Source: Bradyrhizobium sp. WSM1417
GTDB taxonomy: Bacteria; Pseudomonadota; Alphaproteobacteria; Rhizobiales; Xanthobacteraceae
Assembly (NCBI RefSeq): GCF_000515415.1
Contig: NZ_KI911783.1
Coordinates: 2,222,392-2,286,391 of the forward strand
Length of the DNA: 64,000 nt
Direction of reading: 5' to 3'
This document shows positions 18,842-28,559 of the stretch, piece by piece. The notes under the pieces were generated by a model that had not been told where the DNA came from, did not search any database, and worked only from the letters and a program-made list of their open reading frames with translations. The position numbers and the translations under genes are program-made. Every line of letters begins with the position of its first letter. Position 1 is the stretch's first letter.

Positions 18842-19073
18842 AATACTCGCGGGGGAGGCGGCATTGTCAGTGAGTCAAAGGGGCAGCAAACCGTCAAGCT
18901 GACTACGTCGCTGCGCGCATCAGACTAGGGTTGGCCGGAAGTCCACTGCTCTCAGAACTGAGATCATGCCCCGAGCGGCAGCTTGAGGATTGTCTGTGAG
19001 TTTGCGCTCTTTCCTGATCATTCGACAGGAAGTACCGCGGCAAAAGGCAGAGAGCAACTAAAAGGAGGAATGC

Positions 19074-19910
19074 TTGAGATTAGTTTCATTCACTGTTGGG
19101 GAGCGCGAAAGCTTCGGACTTCTCTCTGGGGGCGGCGTCGTCGACCTCGCGCAGCGAACTAAGCATGCAGATCTCCGCACGGCATTGCGGGAATTGGACA
19201 AACTTCAATCACATGCGGGTGGAACTCCGGATTACCGTTTGGAGGACGTCCGATTTCTTCCGGTGATTCCCAACCCCTCTCGCATCCTGTGTGCGGGCTT
19301 GAACTACCTCAGCCATCTGAATGAAACTAGACAGCCGCGTCCGCAGCGCCCGATAATCTTCACTCGTTTCGCGAGTTCTCAGGTCGGCCATCTCGACAGC
19401 TTGGTGCGCCCGAAGCTCTCCGAAAACTTCGATTTTGAGGGCGAACTGGCGGTAATCATCGGCAAGCCTTGCCGGTATGTGAGCCGCGACGATGCGTTTG
19501 ACGTTATCGCCGGCTATAGCTGTTACAACGACGGGAGCATTCGCGACTGGCAGCAGCACTCCGGCCAGTGGATTCCCGGAAAAAATTTTCCGGCCAGCGG
19601 TGCATTTGGGCCTTGCCTCGTGACGTGCGATGAAGTCGCCGACATCACGCGATCGAGCTTGATAACTCGCCTGAATGGGGAGGAAGTTCAGCGCGCGACA
19701 ATTAATGACCTCATGTTCGATATTCCGTCGCTTGTCGCCTATTGCTCCTCATTCACGATGCTAGACGTCGGCGATGTGATCGTCACCGGTACCACTGGAG
19801 GCGTAGGAGAGGCGCGTAAGCCGCAGCTCTGGATGAAGCCTGGCGATTTGATCGAGGTGGAAATTGACGGGGTTGGCCGCTTGTCCAACCGTGTGATCGC
19901 GGAACAGTAA
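19074..19910 (+). CDS. Fumarylacetoacetate hydrolase family protein
   Basis: A 278-residue protein of the FAH family, with an N-terminal cap and catalytic domain. The metal ligands lie in DFEGELAVIIG (Glu-x-Glu) and an Asp in the GYSCYNDGSIRDWQ block. The ILCAGLNYLSHLNE entry motif and GDVIVTGTTGGVG are typical. Family members cleave C-C bonds of acylpyruvates, hydrate dienoates or decarboxylate oxaloacetate. The start is TTG, with AAAGGAGGA placed just before it; the nearby ATG at 19070 is out of frame. First gene of a plus-strand operon running to about 27.9 kb. Confidence 0.92.
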   Translation: MRLVSFTVGERESFGLLSGGGVVDLAQRTKHADLRTALRELDKLQSHAGGTPDYRLEDVRFLPVIPNPSRILCAGLNYLSHLNETRQPRPQRPIIFTRFASSQVGHLDSLVRPKLSENFDFEGELAVIIGKPCRYVSRDDAFDVIAGYSCYNDGSIRDWQQHSGQWIPGKNFPASGAFGPCLVTCDEVADITRSSLITRLNGEEVQRATINDLMFDIPSLVAYCSSFTMLDVGDVIVTGTTGGVGEARKPQLWMKPGDLIEVEIDGVGRLSNRVIAEQ

Positions 19911-20102
19911 TGACCTAGCTATGAGCTCGTGCGTGACGAGTCTCGTAGCGACTATCCGCATCATTGGCGGGGACAGGCTTGCGAATGGTCGTTGTGCATG
20001 CCGACGGCGCCGCCTCAGCCGCCGGCCAACGAGATGCGCCACTAGTTATCGCAACGACCAGGATACGGGGCCTTTGGGCAAAATTGTTAGCGGGGGCAGG
20101 AA

Positions 20103-21692
20103 ATGGGTTCGACGTCGAAGGCGGTCTTTGTTGCGGCAGCTCTCCTCCTTCTAACCACTCAGACTCAGACTGCTCTGGCGCAAGCTCAAACAGCCTCTGC
20201 CACCTTGACGTTGGCATTCGCTGCCGAGCCGGCGACGATGGATCCCGCACGATTGATTTCGGGCGTAGATTCCTACTTCATTTCGCAGATGTTCGAGCCT
20301 TTGGTCAGATTCACGCCCGATCTTCATCGCGAGGGCTGGCTCGCCGAATCTTGGAGTTCTGGCGAACTCAACGGAAAGCCTATCGTCGACGTCGTCCTTC
20401 GAGCGGACATGAAATTTCACAACGGCGATCCCGTTACGTCCGATGACATTGTATTCTCTTACGATCGGTTTCGAGACCCAAAGAGCGGGTGGTCAAGTCT
20501 TGTGGCGTCTATCGAGAAGGTGGAAGCTCTCGATGAAAGACGTGTGCGCATCCATCTAAAGAAAGCCGATGCTCAACTTCTCGCCGAAAACCTCGTTATT
20601 CTTGTGATGCCGAAAAAGTATTTCGAGCAAGTTGGCGAACAGGAGTTCGCAAGGCGTCCCGTCGGAACCGGACCGTGGAAGTTCGTCTCGCGCAAGATCA
20701 AAGACGAGCTCCGGCTCGAAAGGTTTGATGATTACTGGAAGCGCGACGCGGGTCCCGGTTACAAGCATCTTGTGATCAAGGTCATACCCGAAGACATCAC
20801 GCGAGTTAGTGCCTACAAGACGGGGCGCGTCGATTTCATTGATGGCGTCCCATTGGCCCTAGTCAATGAATTCAAAGCACTACCTGGCACAAAGACTGTG
20901 ACGGTTCCGAGCGGCAACAATGTCTTTCTGAACTTTAATACTCAAATGCCGAATTCGCCGTTCAACGATCTGCGGGTGCGAAAAGCGGTTGCGCATGCAA
21001 TCGATATAGATGCTATTATCAAGACCGTCCTCTTCGGGCAGGGCAAACGATATGCTCAGGTCGGTGAATCTGCTGCCGGGTATGACCCGTCGCTTAAGCC
21101 TTACGCCTACGATCCAGCGAAAGCGCGGAGTCTGCTGAAAGAGGCCGGCTTCCCCAACGGCTTTGACATACCTTGCTACAATCATGCCACCCCGCGAGAA
21201 CCGAACATCAAAGAATTTGGTGAGGCGATATATGCCTATCTCTCGGTGGTGGGAATTCGCTGCCGTGTGCGGGCACTTGAACTCGGTGCCTATCTCGCCC
21301 TCGTCAAACGCGATCGAAGTACGCCAAGCCTTCCGGAGGTCGATGGCATCATCAACTGGCAATGGCCACAGGGATTGCCGGGCGATCCTGGATCGGCCTG
21401 GATGGGACACCTGCACACCTACGAACCCGGGAAGGGATGGGGAGCCTACTCATACTCGAGCGATCCTGAAGTGGACACGTTGCTCGAAAGGCAAGCTGCG
21501 GTGCTCGACGAGAAACAACGAAATGAATTGCTCAAGCGTGTCGCCGCTCTAAAGCATGAGAGGGTGCTCGGAGGGTTGCCTACCTATCTTCCGACCATAA
21601 CCTTCGCCTTCAGAGACACGATCGACTGGACGCTGTGGCCCGATCGCAATGCCCAATGGAGGACCATGCAGCAAATCAGGCCAGTCAAATAA
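20103..21692 (+). CDS. ABC transporter solute-binding protein (SBP_bac_5), diverged paralogue
   Basis: A 529-residue periplasmic protein with a signal peptide (hydrophobic core AAALLLLTT, cleavage near ALAQAQ). It carries the same landmarks as the 4363 gene but with many substitutions: AAEPATMDPAR, GTGPWKF and AVAHAIDIDAIIKT. It sits second in the catabolic operon without permeases, suggesting that it supplies this operon's substrate to a shared importer such as the one at 31197-34958 (inference). The start follows GCAGGAA. Intact. Confidence 0.93.
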   Translation: MGSTSKAVFVAAALLLLTTQTQTALAQAQTASATLTLAFAAEPATMDPARLISGVDSYFISQMFEPLVRFTPDLHREGWLAESWSSGELNGKPIVDVVLRADMKFHNGDPVTSDDIVFSYDRFRDPKSGWSSLVASIEKVEALDERRVRIHLKKADAQLLAENLVILVMPKKYFEQVGEQEFARRPVGTGPWKFVSRKIKDELRLERFDDYWKRDAGPGYKHLVIKVIPEDITRVSAYKTGRVDFIDGVPLALVNEFKALPGTKTVTVPSGNNVFLNFNTQMPNSPFNDLRVRKAVAHAIDIDAIIKTVLFGQGKRYAQVGESAAGYDPSLKPYAYDPAKARSLLKEAGFPNGFDIPCYNHATPREPNIKEFGEAIYAYLSVVGIRCRVRALELGAYLALVKRDRSTPSLPEVDGIINWQWPQGLPGDPGSAWMGHLHTYEPGKGWGAYSYSSDPEVDTLLERQAAVLDEKQRNELLKRVAALKHERVLGGLPTYLPTITFAFRDTIDWTLWPDRNAQWRTMQQIRPVK

Positions 21693-21725
21693 TGCAAGCC
21701 GATGGACAACGAGTAGAGTGAGCGA

Positions 21726-22490
21726 ATGGGTCCTGAAGGAAAAATCGCTGTGGTGACAGGCGCTGGTTCCGGCATTGGTCGCGCATCTGCCGAGGCGCTA
21801 GCGAAAGCAGGTGCACGAATTCTTGCCAGTGATATAGACTATGAGAGCGCGCGGCAGACGGTATCCGCAATCGAAACCGCTGGCGGTAAAGCATTTGCAC
21901 TACAGGCTGATGTTTCGGAGCCGGATGATGTCAAGCGCATGATAGATGCCGCTGTCTCGCGTTTTGGCGGATTGGATATCCTTCACAACAATGCCGGGAT
22001 CCTTTCGGGGCCGCGTTTCCCAGATTCTGACCCATCTTGTTGGAGGCGAGCAATCTCCGTAAACATCATGGGTGTCCTGTCCGGAATTCACTACGGCACA
22101 GAAGCAATGCGGCAACGAGGCTGCGGCGTCATAATCAACACCGCTTCGATCTCGGGCTTGGAGCCTCATTTTACCGACCCGGTCTACGCCGCAACTAAAG
22201 CCGCGGTCGTAAACCTCACGCGTTCCCTCACTTTCCTAAAGGAGGAAGCGAATATCCGGGTGAATTGCGTTTGCCCGGGCTTCGTCCGCACGGACTTGGA
22301 AGCTCACTCAAGTGCGGTGCTTGACGCAGAGGCGCAACGACGTTTCAAAAGCCGACGCGCCGGCTTTAAAGATCTGCCTGCTCTGGAACCGGACGATATC
22401 GCGCAGGCCGTGATGAAGTTGATCCATGAAGATGGCCTCAATGGCAAAGCCTGCATAGTTAACCCTGGCGAACCTTGGCAAATTCAATAG
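21726..22490 (+). CDS. Short-chain dehydrogenase/reductase
   Basis: A 254-residue classical SDR with the cofactor motif TGAGSGIGRA (residues 11-20), the NNAG motif and the active-site YAATK. The Asp after the second strand (ASDID) favours NAD over NADP. It would oxidise or reduce a secondary alcohol/ketone in the operon's pathway. It lies 33 bases after the SBP gene and 18 before the flavoprotein. It is related to the SDR at 25436, giving the operon two SDR/flavoprotein sets. Confidence 0.92.
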   Translation: MGPEGKIAVVTGAGSGIGRASAEALAKAGARILASDIDYESARQTVSAIETAGGKAFALQADVSEPDDVKRMIDAAVSRFGGLDILHNNAGILSGPRFPDSDPSCWRRAISVNIMGVLSGIHYGTEAMRQRGCGVIINTASISGLEPHFTDPVYAATKAAVVNLTRSLTFLKEEANIRVNCVCPGFVRTDLEAHSSAVLDAEAQRRFKSRRAGFKDLPALEPDDIAQAVMKLIHEDGLNGKACIVNPGEPWQIQ

Positions 22491-22508
22491 TCAGAGGATG
22501 AGCAGAGG

Positions 22509-23906
22509 GTGAGAAGAGAGCAGGCAGACGTAGTTGTCGTCGGAGCTGGTATGGCCGGTCTTTGCGCGGCGGTTACCGCAATCGATAAAGGTGCAGACGT
22601 TGTTGTCATCGAAAAGGGGAATCGCGTCGGCGGCTCTATGCTGCTATCACATGGGCTAATCTGGACATTCTCCGACAAGAGGCAACTAAAGCAGGAAATT
22701 CCCGACGGCAACGAAGCGCTCCAAGAAATTGTCGTAGATTATCTGCCGGCTGGTCACGCTTGGCTAGAAGGGCTGGGTGTTGCCCTCGAGTCCGAAACGG
22801 CGTTTGAGTGGTATGGGCGCGGCCGAGCAGCAGATCCTCGCTCTTTGGCCTCGGCGCTGATGCAGCGGGTCGGCGAAAAAGGTGGACGGCTCCGTCTCCG
22901 GACTGGCATGCAGCGACTGCTCCTTTCGGACGACCAAATTGCGGGGGTGGTTGCGTTTGATGATGAGGGACCTGTTGCCGTGGAGGCGAAGTCGTCGGTG
23001 CTTGCTACCGGCGGATTTCAGGGCAACGCGAGTTTGATCACTCAATACATCACACCCCATGCTGACTTTCTCTACCTCCGAAGCAATCCCTGGAGCACCG
23101 GCGACGGCTTTCTTGCCGCCACAACAGCAGGTGCAGCAGCTACAACACATTTAAACTGCTTCTATGGTCACGCCTTAGCGGCGCCTCCCGCTCGTTTCTC
23201 CCACCTTGACTTCTCCAATCTGACGCAGCGCTACGGGCAATTCGCCGTAGCCCTGAATCTCGAAGGCCGCCGTTTCGTAGATGAGTCGGAAGGGACGGGC
23301 GAAGAAGCCCTCAATCTAGCATTGGCCGCTCAGCCGAACGCGACAGGAATCTATGTGGTGGATGGGTCGATAGCGAGTGGCGCTGGACACGATGCCTATC
23401 CTCCCAAGGTCGCCATCGATCGGGCGCGCAATGCAGGCGGTCCAGTAGTGTATGCGGACACGCTCGAAGAACTCGCTGACAAATTGGCTAGCTGGTCGGT
23501 GCCGCCCGACGTCGCGCTAACCTCGCTGCGTTCATACAACGCCGCTGTTCGCGAAGGGCGCGGCAGCGCACTGTTTCCCTCAAGACAAAGGAATGCGGTG
23601 CCCCTCGAGACCGCGCCGTTCAGCGCAGTGATGGTACGGGCTGGCATCACCTTCACTTGCGGGGGTCTCCAAGCCGATCTTCATATGAACGTCCTGCGAA
23701 GATCTCTAACGATTTCCACCTTGTCCCTGACGAAGGCAGATGCGGACGAAATGTCGCTCACGCCGCTGGCGAATCTTTACGCTGCAGGTTGCGATCTAGG
23801 CGGAATAAGCACGCGCGGATATATGGGTGGCTTAGCGACAGCCCTGGTAACCGGGCGGATCGCAGGAGAGTCTGCAACTTACAACGCACAATACAACAAA
23901 CCTTAG
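22509..23906 (+). CDS. FAD-dependent oxidoreductase, fumarate reductase/ketosteroid-dehydrogenase-like
   Basis: A 465-residue flavoprotein. The N-terminal FAD motif is VVVVGAGMAGLCAAVTAIDKG followed by GGSMLLSHG. The C-terminal FAD segment is ANLYAAGCDLGGISTRGYMG. This is the FAD_binding_2 family, whose members introduce or reduce C=C bonds next to carbonyls. Length is close to family norm without extra cytochrome domains. The start is GTG. It is tightly spaced with the preceding SDR, suggesting consecutive steps. It is a divergent paralogue of the protein at 26361. Confidence 0.9.
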   Translation: MRREQADVVVVGAGMAGLCAAVTAIDKGADVVVIEKGNRVGGSMLLSHGLIWTFSDKRQLKQEIPDGNEALQEIVVDYLPAGHAWLEGLGVALESETAFEWYGRGRAADPRSLASALMQRVGEKGGRLRLRTGMQRLLLSDDQIAGVVAFDDEGPVAVEAKSSVLATGGFQGNASLITQYITPHADFLYLRSNPWSTGDGFLAATTAGAAATTHLNCFYGHALAAPPARFSHLDFSNLTQRYGQFAVALNLEGRRFVDESEGTGEEALNLALAAQPNATGIYVVDGSIASGAGHDAYPPKVAIDRARNAGGPVVYADTLEELADKLASWSVPPDVALTSLRSYNAAVREGRGSALFPSRQRNAVPLETAPFSAVMVRAGITFTCGGLQADLHMNVLRRSLTISTLSLTKADADEMSLTPLANLYAAGCDLGGISTRGYMGGLATALVTGRIAGESATYNAQYNKP

Positions 23907-23926
23907 AAGAGACCGCGGGGCGACTG

Positions 23927-24919
23927 ATGACCTATCCGAAGCGTGTAGCAGTTATAGGAGTGAGCCATTGGCATTCAAGCTATGACGCCGCATATGTCGA
24001 ACTGCTGCAGGCTATGAATGTCGATGTTGTCGGGATATCGGACGAGAACGAAAGAATTGTCTCCAATCGCGCGGAGCGTTTCAAGGTTAAGCCGTTTCGA
24101 GACTACAAGGAAATGCTTGACCGGACAAAGCCGGATTTTATCGTCGCTCTTGGGCGCCACGTCGATATGCCGGAAATATTTCGCCACCTCGTCGAAACAG
24201 GGATTCCATTTCTCATGGAAAAGCCGTGGGGCATTCATGACACAACAGTAAGGGAACTTGCAGAGCTGGCATCAAAGCGCAATTCATGGGTCTGCGTACC
24301 TTACTTCACTCGCTATAGTCTGTGGGCAGAGATGGCGCGCTCGATGGTGCAGAGCGGCGAACTTGGAGCCATTTCTCACATCGTTTTCCGAATGATCCGA
24401 CCCACGATGAAACGCTATGTGGCGTGGGACTCGCCTTGGATGCTCAGTAAGGATCAAGCTGGCGGCGGTGCGCTGCTTAACCTTGGATCCCACGGTTTCG
24501 ACATCTGCCGATTCATCACCGGAGAAGAGCCATCAGTGGTCTCCGCGGTATTGAGCAACGTTGTCCATAACTCCGAAGTTGAGGACTACGCGCACGTAAC
24601 CCTGCGCACGCCTAAAGGAATAATCTTTCACAATGAAGTCGGATACACAATGCCGACTTGGCCCAAGAATTCGACTGACGCCGAGCAAAAGCTGGCTGCC
24701 GAAAATGCAATCGTGCGCGAGGTTACAGGTGGAGTTCACATCTTCAGTCGTGATCGAGATGAAAGGGTGCCGGTGCCGCATGGATACGTAGGCGGCTATC
24801 GTCGGGTGCTGCTGGAGTGTTTCGAGCGGTTGGCCGTTGGTAAGCCTCCCCCAATCACAGCTCATGACTGCGCTCGCGCTGTTACGCTAATCCACGACGC
24901 CTACCGACTGGTGCATTGA
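23927..24919 (+). CDS. Gfo/Idh/MocA-family oxidoreductase
   Basis: A 330-residue NAD(P)-dependent dehydrogenase. The Rossmann start is unusual (VAVIGVSHWHSSYD, so the glycine motif is reduced), followed by GISDENERIV and the conserved EKPWGI with its catalytic Lys. The C-terminal alpha/beta domain has GGGALLNLGSHGFDICRF. Family members oxidise polyols, sugars or cyclitols. ATG 23927 is chosen because the long upstream extension overlaps the flavoprotein gene. The stop overlaps the next ATG (TGATG), implying coupling. Confidence 0.92.
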   Translation: MTYPKRVAVIGVSHWHSSYDAAYVELLQAMNVDVVGISDENERIVSNRAERFKVKPFRDYKEMLDRTKPDFIVALGRHVDMPEIFRHLVETGIPFLMEKPWGIHDTTVRELAELASKRNSWVCVPYFTRYSLWAEMARSMVQSGELGAISHIVFRMIRPTMKRYVAWDSPWMLSKDQAGGGALLNLGSHGFDICRFITGEEPSVVSAVLSNVVHNSEVEDYAHVTLRTPKGIIFHNEVGYTMPTWPKNSTDAEQKLAAENAIVREVTGGVHIFSRDRDERVPVPHGYVGGYRRVLLECFERLAVGKPPPITAHDCARAVTLIHDAYRLVH

Positions 24920-25416
24920 TGGAGTTCGAAGCGATGATGCATGATCCGAACTGCGCCATTTGTAATGCCAGCATGGATACTTCCTCAGTGCCAGGAGGAA
25001 TCGTTTATGAAGACGATCTTTGGCTCGTTCACCACGTGATGTCGGGCAGGGGCGTGCCAGGCTGGATGATGGTACAAACTCGACGGCATGTTGCGGGTAT
25101 AGCATTCTTCAACGACGCCGAAGCCCTCAGCTTTGGTCCCACGTTTCGACACTTGCAAAAGGTATTGATGGAGGTGACGGGCGCTTTGCGGATCTATACC
25201 GCTTCCATGAACGAAAGCGTGCCCCATTTCCATTGCCATGTTGTGCCGCGCTATGAAGCCATGCCGAAGAATGCTAAAGGATGGGAGGTCTTCGACCTCT
25301 TTCGCGCATCGGCCGCAGGCGAAATTGACGTTGATGCAGACTCGGTCACACGCCTAACCGATCGATACCGCGAAGCTCTTAAGATCGATCCCCCTGCCAA
25401 GACTGTCTTGGCTTGA
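24919..25416 (+). CDS. HIT-family (histidine triad) protein
   Basis: A 165-residue protein with the triad motif HFHCHVV and an N-terminal CAIC that could bind zinc. HIT proteins hydrolyse or transfer nucleotides from nucleotide-linked substrates. Its place inside a catabolic operon is unusual. The ATG at 24919 overlaps the stop of the preceding gene by one base; ATG 24934 is an alternative. Intact; substrate unknown. Confidence 0.9.
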   Translation: MEFEAMMHDPNCAICNASMDTSSVPGGIVYEDDLWLVHHVMSGRGVPGWMMVQTRRHVAGIAFFNDAEALSFGPTFRHLQKVLMEVTGALRIYTASMNESVPHFHCHVVPRYEAMPKNAKGWEVFDLFRASAAGEIDVDADSVTRLTDRYREALKIDPPAKTVLA

Positions 25417-25435
25417 TAGCTATATTGGAGGAAAG

Positions 25436-26206
25436 ATGAAAATCGATGGTCGGACCGCGATAGTGACTGGCGCTGCCTCAGGGATTGGTCGCGCGTCAGC
25501 TATGGCGCTGGCGGCGCATGGCGCACGCATTGTTGTCGTCGATATCGATCCAAGCGGAAGGCGAGTCGTTGACGAGATCGAAAGCGCGGGCGGCGAAGCG
25601 AGCTTCTTCGCTGCCAATGTCGCCTCGGCTACGTCTCTGGCAGAAATGTTTTCGTTTGCAGAAGCAGCCTACGGTGGCTTCGACATACTTCATAATAACG
25701 CTGGAATTATGTTTCCCGGCGGCTTTGAAGATCAGCCAATTGGCGCTTGGGTTCGAATGATCGAGGTAAATTTCTTGTCGGTCGTATTCGCTACTCATGC
25801 AGCAATACCAGTTTTGACGAGACGCGGCGGCGGAGCAATTCTGCAAACGGCTTCGATTGCGGGGGTGCTAGCGTATCCTAGTTCGCCGATCTATGCAGCT
25901 TCCAAAGCCGCGGTCGTGAGCTTTACACGGTCGCTTGCACCCTTGAAGAAATCTGCAAATGTTGCAGTCAACTGCTTGTGTCCTGAGTTGGTGGATACTC
26001 CACCAATTCAGGAGGGGCGACTACGCAATCGCGCTGCGGGCATTTCGACGAAACCCATGACGTTACCTCCCATTCCCGTCGAAGCGGTAGCTGCGGCAGC
26101 GGTTGAGCTGATTCAAAACGATACTCTCGCTGGCCAAGCGATGAAAGTGTCGCCCGGACGACCGGCTGAGCTTTTGGAGTTTCCAGATTGGGGACTTCGG
26201 CGTTAG
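25436..26206 (+). CDS. Short-chain dehydrogenase/reductase (second in operon)
   Basis: A 256-residue classical SDR with TGAASGIGRA, NNAG and YAASK; VDID after the second strand favours NAD. GGAGG precedes the ATG. Its last 45 codons have a diverged duplicate at 28313-28452, lying between IS relics. It is paralogous to the SDR at 21726 and again precedes a flavoprotein (26361), so the operon contains two SDR-flavoprotein sets. Confidence 0.92.
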   Translation: MKIDGRTAIVTGAASGIGRASAMALAAHGARIVVVDIDPSGRRVVDEIESAGGEASFFAANVASATSLAEMFSFAEAAYGGFDILHNNAGIMFPGGFEDQPIGAWVRMIEVNFLSVVFATHAAIPVLTRRGGGAILQTASIAGVLAYPSSPIYAASKAAVVSFTRSLAPLKKSANVAVNCLCPELVDTPPIQEGRLRNRAAGISTKPMTLPPIPVEAVAAAAVELIQNDTLAGQAMKVSPGRPAELLEFPDWGLRR

Positions 26207-26360
26207 TCCCTTGCAGCACGAACTCGCGACCATGCGATATGGACAACGCATCGAAAGGCGTGCCGTCTGAGAGGCAAGGTCGGTTACTCAATTGCGCGGG
26301 GGACGCTCGCTAAGCGTGAGATGTTAGCGACCTGGAGTTAATTAAACCCAGGATGCGGCA

Positions 26361-27902
26361 GTGTTTGAGTTGGTCGATGGCGGAGGCTACACAAAGTTGA
26401 ACAAGATCTCAGATATATACGATGTAATTGTTGTCGGCGGTGGCGGGTCTGGATTAGCAGCCGCACTATCAGCTGCGTCCTCTGGTGCTAAGACGCTCCT
26501 TCTGGAAAAGAATGGGGCGATCGGCGGCTCCACCGCTATGTCTATCGGTTCAATTACTGCCGCGGGCACGAGGTTTCAGAAGGATCGAGGAGTTGTCGAC
26601 ACAACCGACTCTCATTTTATAGACATGGGCTTGTTTCTTGGCGCCGATGATCATCGCGAGAACAAGGAACTGCGTCGTATTCTGGTTGATAATGTCCCTG
26701 ATACGTTGGAATGGCTTATGGGTTTGGGCTTGCGATTCTTCGGGCCGATGCCGGAGCCGCCACATTCCAAACCCAGGATGCACAACGTAATTCCAAATTC
26801 ACGAGCTTATCCCTACGTGCTTTCGCGAGCTTGCTTCAAGTCAGGGGTTCAGTGTCTAACCAATGCGCGCGTGACCGAACTCTTAAAGGATGGCGATGCT
26901 GTCACGGGTGTAATCGTTTCAGTGGCAGGAGTGCAGCGCCATATTAAGTGTCGAGGAGGGGTCATTCTCGCTACGGGCGATTTCAGCGCCAGCCCAGCAT
27001 TCAAAGAGCGATTCCTTCCCTCTGTTGCGCATATTGATGCCATTAATCCGTCCTGCACTGGAGATGGACAAAGGATTGGGGAAGGTATCGGCGCTCCGAT
27101 TCTCAACGGCGATATCTTGTGGGGGCCGAGTCTCCGCGTGCAACCTGGAGAAGGTACCAGCTTGGCGCAGCGACTCCCAGCTTGGCCGTTATTGACAAAG
27201 GTTATGTCGATCGCACTTGCAAAGTTGCCGGTGTGGCTCTTCCGACCGTTTGTCCTGTCCTTTATGACGTCGACACTAGCGCCGTCGGGTAAGCTTCTCA
27301 GAGCTGGCGCGATTTTAATTAACCGAGACGGCCGTCGCTTTACCAGCGAAGCGGATAACCCGGCATTAGATGTCGCCAAGCAGACCGGAAATCAAGCTTA
27401 TATCGTATTCGACGAAGAAATTGCCCAGAAATTCACGCGGTGGCCAAACTATGTGTCGACGGCTCCAGGGGTTGCATATGCCTACATCGGCGATTATCAA
27501 AAGCAAAACAAGCTTTATGCACAAGGTAAGAGCGTTGCAGAGCTAGCGTCTAGGATTGGAGTTCCGAGTGAAAGGTTGAGTGAAACATTCAGAACGTATA
27601 ACGAGGAGTTAAAGACCCGATCTGACGAAACACGAAAACCGCTTGACCGAGGTCCTTTTCACGCAATTGGACCTGTTTCCGCTTGGATTGATATAACCGA
27701 GGGTGGGCTCGGCGTTTCGTCAAAACACGAAGTTCTGACTGCTCAAGGGCAGATAATTCCCGGAATGTATGCAGTCGGATCGGTGGGCCAGGGCGGCCTA
27801 ATCCTCGCAGGGCATGGTCATCATCTTGGGTGGGCTTTCACCTCTGGGCGGCGCGCCGCCACTTTTGCCGCAGAGCGGGCGAGAAATCTGTCAGAACAGT
27901 AA
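26361..27902 (+). CDS. FAD-dependent oxidoreductase, KstD/fumarate-reductase-like (second in operon)
   Basis: A 513-residue flavoprotein with an N-terminal FAD motif (VIVVGGGGSGLAAALSAASS), GGSTAMSIGS for the flavin contact, and the C-terminal MYAVGSVGQGG and AGHGHHLGWAF segments. It belongs to the FAD_binding_2 family and resembles 3-ketosteroid-dehydrogenase-type enzymes in length. The start is GTG 26361, 154 bases after the SDR; no strong ribosome-binding site is seen and a TTG further in is possible. Last intact gene of the operon. Confidence 0.88.
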   Translation: MFELVDGGGYTKLNKISDIYDVIVVGGGGSGLAAALSAASSGAKTLLLEKNGAIGGSTAMSIGSITAAGTRFQKDRGVVDTTDSHFIDMGLFLGADDHRENKELRRILVDNVPDTLEWLMGLGLRFFGPMPEPPHSKPRMHNVIPNSRAYPYVLSRACFKSGVQCLTNARVTELLKDGDAVTGVIVSVAGVQRHIKCRGGVILATGDFSASPAFKERFLPSVAHIDAINPSCTGDGQRIGEGIGAPILNGDILWGPSLRVQPGEGTSLAQRLPAWPLLTKVMSIALAKLPVWLFRPFVLSFMTSTLAPSGKLLRAGAILINRDGRRFTSEADNPALDVAKQTGNQAYIVFDEEIAQKFTRWPNYVSTAPGVAYAYIGDYQKQNKLYAQGKSVAELASRIGVPSERLSETFRTYNEELKTRSDETRKPLDRGPFHAIGPVSAWIDITEGGLGVSSKHEVLTAQGQIIPGMYAVGSVGQGGLILAGHGHHLGWAFTSGRRAATFAAERARNLSEQ

Positions 27903-27980
27903 TCCTAATGAAGTTGACTCTCAGGGACGCCTTGCTATTTCGAACGAAAGAGGCCGGCATGGCAAAGCACCCGGCAGAAT

Positions 27981-28200
27981 TAGTCAACAGATCATCGAGG
28001 TGTGGCGCGCCGGAAGGACTCTGGCAGAGCTGTCGTGCTAGTGCTGCCCCAGTGCGCAAAGCATCTCCAACTGGATTGCGCGCCACCGCGGCAAACCGCT
28101 TCTTGGCAAGAGCAGGCTGAGCGGCTTCGGAAAGGAGGAGCTGCTGGCGTTGAGCGGGATCGCGGCAGTCTGGCAAAGGTCACGGCCTCCTGCGTCGTGA
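27981..28200 (+). pseudogene. Relic of an IS3-family OrfA
   Basis: Broken frames read QIIEVWRAGRTLAELS, then AQSISNWIARHRGKP, then GVERDRGSLAKVTAS. This is the order of the helix-turn-helix and leucine-zipper parts of IS3-type OrfA (RNW and ERDILAKATA). At least two frame changes and a stop. No OrfB follows. Confidence 0.65.
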
Positions 28201-28312
28201 GCGCGAACGAGCTCAACGCCAGCAGCACCTTGAGCGTGCGCGCGACGTGCCGCGTGCTAAGCGTCCCGTACCGCGGCTAGCACAACTGGCTCGATAGCTC
28301 GCCCAAAGTTTA

Positions 28313-28452
28313 TGCTCATGCCCGTTGAAGCGATAGCTTCAACAGCGATCGAACTAAATCGAAACGAGACTCTCGCTGGCCAAGCAATGAAGGTGTCGCC
28401 CGGACGACCCGCAGAACTCCTGGAGTTTCCAGACTGGACCCCCGGTGTTTAG
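28313..28452 (+). pseudogene. Duplicated 3' end of the SDR gene
   Basis: The translation reads PVEAIASTAIELNRNETLAG then QAMKVSPGRPAELLEFPDW and a stop at 28450-28452. It matches the C-terminus of the SDR at 25436 closely (VELIQNDTLAGQAMKVSPGR). Only the tail is present, bounded on the left by the IS3 relic and on the right by an IS4 relic. Confidence 0.85.
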
Positions 28453-28559
28453 CAGGCGGCGTTTTGTCCCCACGTTCGCTGTCTGATCGGGCAATGTTGC
28501 TCGGTTGGCAATCAACTGGGTTGGCATATGTCCTATAGAGAGCTTTTGCTCGAGCCGAG

